Source: CAZWIT01 sp964533435
GTDB taxonomy: Bacteria > Patescibacteriota > Patescibacteriia > UBA1558 > GWA2-36-10
Direction of reading: 5' to 3'
Assembly (NCBI GenBank): GCA_964533435.1
Contig: CAZHLU010000041.1
Location: 1 to 8,579, forward strand
DNA: 8,579 nt
Within the stretch, counting starts at the first letter, position 1. The number at the start of each line of letters is the position of its first letter. The notes beneath the pieces were generated by a model. It was not told where the DNA came from, did no database searches, and saw only the letters and a list, made by a program, of their open reading frames with translations. The translations under genes and the position numbers were made by a program. Below, in pieces: positions 6,934 to 8,579 of the stretch.

Positions 6934-6958
6934 ATAGCTTGACCCAGAGCTATTTTTT
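6934..6958 (+). terminator. Weak intrinsic terminator after the 169-residue gene
   Basis: ATAGCT (6934-6939) pairs with AGCTAT (6948-6953), extendable by one T-G wobble, with a 6-8 nt loop, and runs straight into six T residues (6953-6958). The stem is short, but the position 30 nt after the stop fits a terminator. It overlaps a candidate promoter for the next small gene. Confidence 0.5.
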
Positions 6959-6966
6959 GTTAAACT
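6939..6966 (+). promoter_or_regulatory. Candidate promoter for the small membrane protein gene
   Basis: TTGACC (6939-6944) as -35 and TAAACT (6961-6966) as -10 have a 16-bp spacer, with TGT just before the -10 (extended form). The predicted start near 6973 would give an untranslated leader of about 30 nt that contains the strong ribosome site. The match is moderate and overlaps the preceding hairpin. Confidence 0.4.
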
Positions 6967-6987
6967 TATTTTGTTGTTCTTTAGCTC

Positions 6988-6996
6988 AAAGGAGGT
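6988..6996 (+). promoter_or_regulatory. Full-consensus Shine-Dalgarno site
   Basis: AAAGGAGGT is an essentially complete complement of the 16S rRNA 3' end and lies 7 nt before the GTG at 7004. It is the strongest ribosome site in the window and decides the start of a gene too short for usual length cut-offs. CTTT at 6979-6982 could pair weakly with AAAG at 6988-6991 and partly mask it. Confidence 0.8.
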
Positions 6997-7003
6997 CTTC
7001 ATT

Positions 7004-7117
7004 GTGCGGCGCTTGAAGCTGGTCTGGGAGTGGACTTGGGGTATTTTAGTGATGTTAGTCATTATCCTGGCAGTATTATCTGTTTATGTGCCTTGGTGGC
7101 AGATCTTTAGTCATTGA
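7004..7117 (+). CDS. Small single-pass membrane protein, 37 residues
   Basis: A GTG-started frame of 37 codons sits behind a perfect AAAGGAGGT site and is closed by a strong terminator whose stem begins in its stop codon. The product has a basic N-terminus (MRRLKLVWEW), one hydrophobic stretch of about 19-20 residues (11-30, rich in I, L and V) and a short aromatic tail with two tryptophans (WWQIFSH). The positive-inside rule predicts the N-terminus in the cytoplasm and the tail outside. No family is recognised. The use of CGG, CGC and CTG codons is more GC-rich than in the neighbouring genes. It lies just upstream of the antiporter gene, and small membrane proteins often modulate transporters, but an intervening terminator makes separate transcripts likely. 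Dedicated translation and termination signals make a chance frame unlikely. Confidence 0.7.
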   Translation: MRRLKLVWEWTWGILVMLVIILAVLSVYVPWWQIFSH

Positions 7118-7151
7118 TCCCAAGAGTCAGGAGGCTTTTGGGATTTTTTTA
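7117..7151 (+). terminator. Strong intrinsic terminator of the small membrane protein gene
   Basis: ATCCCAAGAGTC (7117-7128) pairs with GGCTTTTGGGAT (7133-7144) over 12 bp with two G-T wobbles, closes on an AGGA tetraloop and is followed by T residues to 7150. The stem starts at the last base of the TGA stop, so termination follows translation immediately. Confidence 0.85.
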
Positions 7152-7176
7152 TTATTGTCTAAAAAATTTAGATCTG

Positions 7177-7206
7177 TTAAAATATCAATGTTTTTATTAT
7201 TAAAAT
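7177..7206 (+). promoter_or_regulatory. Candidate promoter for the antiporter gene, leaderless geometry
   Basis: TAAAAT (7201-7206) is a good -10 ending 7 nt before the ATG at 7214, with a weak -35 TTAAAA (7177-7182) at 18 bp. An alternative -10 is TATTAT (7195-7200). No Shine-Dalgarno site precedes the ATG. In this AT-rich stretch chance matches are common. Confidence 0.45.
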
Positions 7207-7213
7207 ACAATTT

Positions 7214-8515
7214 ATGACCGCTAAATTAAAGTCATTTATTTTTTTTCTTTTAGAAATAGCGATTTTATCTATTATCTTACATTATATACGTGAACAATTA
7301 GTGCATAGTCACAATCATGAGGTTTCTACCTTTTTGCCTATGTTAATTGACATTGCCTTTTTAGCTTTATTTGCTTCTTTTGGCGGTCGTTTAGCTAGCA
7401 TTTTACATATTGCGCCTATGGCTGGAAAAATTATCATGGGTATTGTAGCTGGTCCAGCTATTATTGGTGTTATTGATCCTTATGCTGAGGGGGTGGAGCT
7501 TGCGCGTTTGGCTGGCGTATTATTTATTTTATTTGAAGCTGGTTTACATTTTGATATGGCTTTACTTAAAAAAAATATTGTCTTGGCAACTTTAGTTGCT
7601 TGTGTAGGCGTATTAATACCTTTAGTTAGTTTTACAATTTTGGCTTACTATGTAATGCATTTAGCTTTAATTCCTAGTGTATTTTTAGGTGGTATATTTA
7701 CCGCTACTTCGGTTGGTTTATCAGTCGAAGCTTTAAAAAGGGCTGGCAAATTGGAAACTAATGTTGGCAATATTATTGTTGGGGCAGCAGTTTTAGATGA
7801 TATTTTGGGTGTGGTGATTTTGACTGTTTTAGCTAAATTAGTTGCTAGTGGTGAAATGACTAGCAGTCCTTTTGGCTTAAATCCTTTTGTATGGCTAACC
7901 ATAGCCGTTGTTGTCTTTATGGCAGCAACTTATATGTTGTGGAGCTGGGGTCTAGCTCATAAAATCGCTACTTATTTAAATAATAATTATGCGCATAATA
8001 GTACTGGTATTTTTACTAGATTCTTTTTTGCGATGTTAATGATTGGAGCGGCACTGGCTGCTATGATTGGTTTAGAGCCAGTTTTGGGTGCCTTTGGTAT
8101 TGGCGTTGTTTTGTCTAAAGTTGATGATGAAATTAAGCATGAAGCCTGGGCCAAGTTAGATGGTTATATGCATATTTTTGTAGGTGCTTTTTTAGTCAGT
8201 ATTGGTACTATGTTGCCTCGTAGTTCTTTGGTAGAACTAAAAGTTTGGTTGTGGGCATTATTATTTACCATACTGGCTTTTGTAGGAAAATATTTAACTA
8301 AATATTTAATTAAAGATAAAGAAGAAGGTTTATTAGTTGGCTTAGCAATGACAATTCGCGGTGAAGTCGGTTTAGTATTTGTGGCAGTGGCTTTAGCAAG
8401 TCGTGCTTTATCAGACACCCTAGCTTCTTCAGCGCTACTAGCAGTAATTTTAGTAACAGTAGTAGGCGCAATTTTATTTGAAAAGGCAGTAAGTGCTAAA
8501 AAAGTTTTAGCTTAA
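7214..8515 (+). CDS. CPA2-family Na+/H+ antiporter (NapA/KefB-type membrane domain)
   Basis: This 433-residue polytopic membrane protein has about twelve to thirteen hydrophobic segments, starting at residues 7-23 and 41-60. It exchanges Na+ (or K+) for H+ across the membrane. Family marks are LFILFEAGLHFD (103-114), FTATSVGLSVEALK (162-175, the unwound helix region), the ion-binding pair D195-D196 in GAAVLDDILGVV, GLEPVLGAFGIGVVLS (286-301), K359 in FVGKYLTKY (the lysine opposite the aspartates in NapA-like proteins) and MTIRGEVGLVFVAVAL (379-394). The DD pair is typical of electrogenic exchangers. The length fits the membrane domain alone; there is no C-terminal TrkA/RCK regulatory domain as in Kef proteins. 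The region before the first full helix bundle holds a His-rich loop, HSHNH (31-35). It has its own promoter-like sequence and terminator. The roles in pH and sodium homeostasis follow from the family. Confidence 0.9.
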   Translation: MTAKLKSFIFFLLEIAILSIILHYIREQLVHSHNHEVSTFLPMLIDIAFLALFASFGGRLASILHIAPMAGKIIMGIVAGPAIIGVIDPYAEGVELARLAGVLFILFEAGLHFDMALLKKNIVLATLVACVGVLIPLVSFTILAYYVMHLALIPSVFLGGIFTATSVGLSVEALKRAGKLETNVGNIIVGAAVLDDILGVVILTVLAKLVASGEMTSSPFGLNPFVWLTIAVVVFMAATYMLWSWGLAHKIATYLNNNYAHNSTGIFTRFFFAMLMIGAALAAMIGLEPVLGAFGIGVVLSKVDDEIKHEAWAKLDGYMHIFVGAFLVSIGTMLPRSSLVELKVWLWALLFTILAFVGKYLTKYLIKDKEEGLLVGLAMTIRGEVGLVFVAVALASRALSDTLASSALLAVILVTVVGAILFEKAVSAKKVLA

Positions 8516-8524
8516 TTATATTTT

Positions 8525-8557
8525 AAAAACTAATCACTTTAAAGTGATTAGTTTTTT
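8525..8557. terminator. Perfect palindromic bidirectional terminator
   Basis: AAAAACTAATCACTTT (8525-8540) is followed at once by its exact reverse complement (8541-8556), a 32-bp perfect palindrome. As RNA it folds to a hairpin with TAATCAC/GTGATTA as the stable core and an A/T-rich loop, with a T run (8552-8557) on the plus strand and an equal one on the minus strand. It lies 10 nt after the antiporter stop. Confidence 0.85.
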
Positions 8558-8579
8558 ATTTAGCTTAAAAATATGCTAT

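Noticed and set aside
7158..7172. TCTAAA-AAA-TTTAGA inverted repeat before the antiporter gene
   Set aside because: Six weak base pairs in an AT-rich region are expected by chance; it could be an operator, but nothing else supports that.
7648..8418. Two minus-strand frames opposite the antiporter gene
   Set aside because: Lys/Thr/Pro-rich antisense shadows of membrane-segment codons; the antiporter motifs are unambiguous on the plus strand.
8560..8579. End of a minus-strand gene at the right edge (possible TAA stop near 8560)
   Set aside because: Only a few codons would be visible and all minus-strand frames hit stops within the last 20 bases, so no coding claim is possible.
1..8579. CRISPR array, tRNA, rRNA, insertion sequence or toxin-antitoxin pair
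   Set aside because: I found no regularly spaced direct repeats, cloverleaf-like tRNA sequence, rRNA core sequence, transposase motifs or paired toxin-antitoxin genes on either strand.

Overview
The window is a strongly AT-rich, densely coded bacterial segment. Its short intergenic gaps, gene starts that mostly lack Shine-Dalgarno (SD) sites, and protein families all suggest a member of the Patescibacteria (Candidate Phyla Radiation, Parcubacteria-like). That placement is an inference from style, not from a marker gene. UGA works as a stop codon (843-845 and 7115-7117), so this is not one of the CPR lineages that read UGA as glycine.

Left block (1-5942, all plus strand) is a tight four-gene operon. 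It holds the 3' part of a QueC/MurL-like PP-loop enzyme with a four-cysteine zinc knuckle (open at the left edge), an 806-residue protein that fuses an L-amino-acid-ligase-like ATP-grasp half to a D-Ala-D-Ala-ligase-like ATP-grasp half, a second ATP-grasp protein, and a fold-type III PLP-dependent decarboxylase. The spacings are a 4-nt ATGA overlap, 5 nt and 11 nt. Three ATP-grasp domains, a carboxylate-activating-type PP-loop enzyme and an amino-acid decarboxylase look like a small non-ribosomal pathway that joins amino acids and trims a carboxylate. The product is unknown and could be a cell-wall precursor variant, a peptide-like metabolite or a modified polyamine. This is the best candidate here for an undescribed system.

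Middle block (5943-7151). A bidirectional terminator carrying a GC-rich palindromic core separates the operon from a convergent stand-alone Smr-domain gene on the minus strand. Back to back with it is a 169-residue protein of an uncharacterised family with a conserved DPRGWFQWYCRYY core. Then comes a gene for a 37-residue single-pass membrane protein, which has the only full-consensus SD in the window and is closed by a strong intrinsic terminator.

Right block (7152-8579) holds a CPA2-type Na+/H+ antiporter with the DD ion-binding pair, followed by a perfect 32-bp palindromic terminator. Three genes (Smr, the 169-residue protein and the antiporter) have a -10-like box ending only 6-7 nt before the start codon, which points to leaderless mRNAs. 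The operon gene at 842 and the small membrane gene instead use SD sites.
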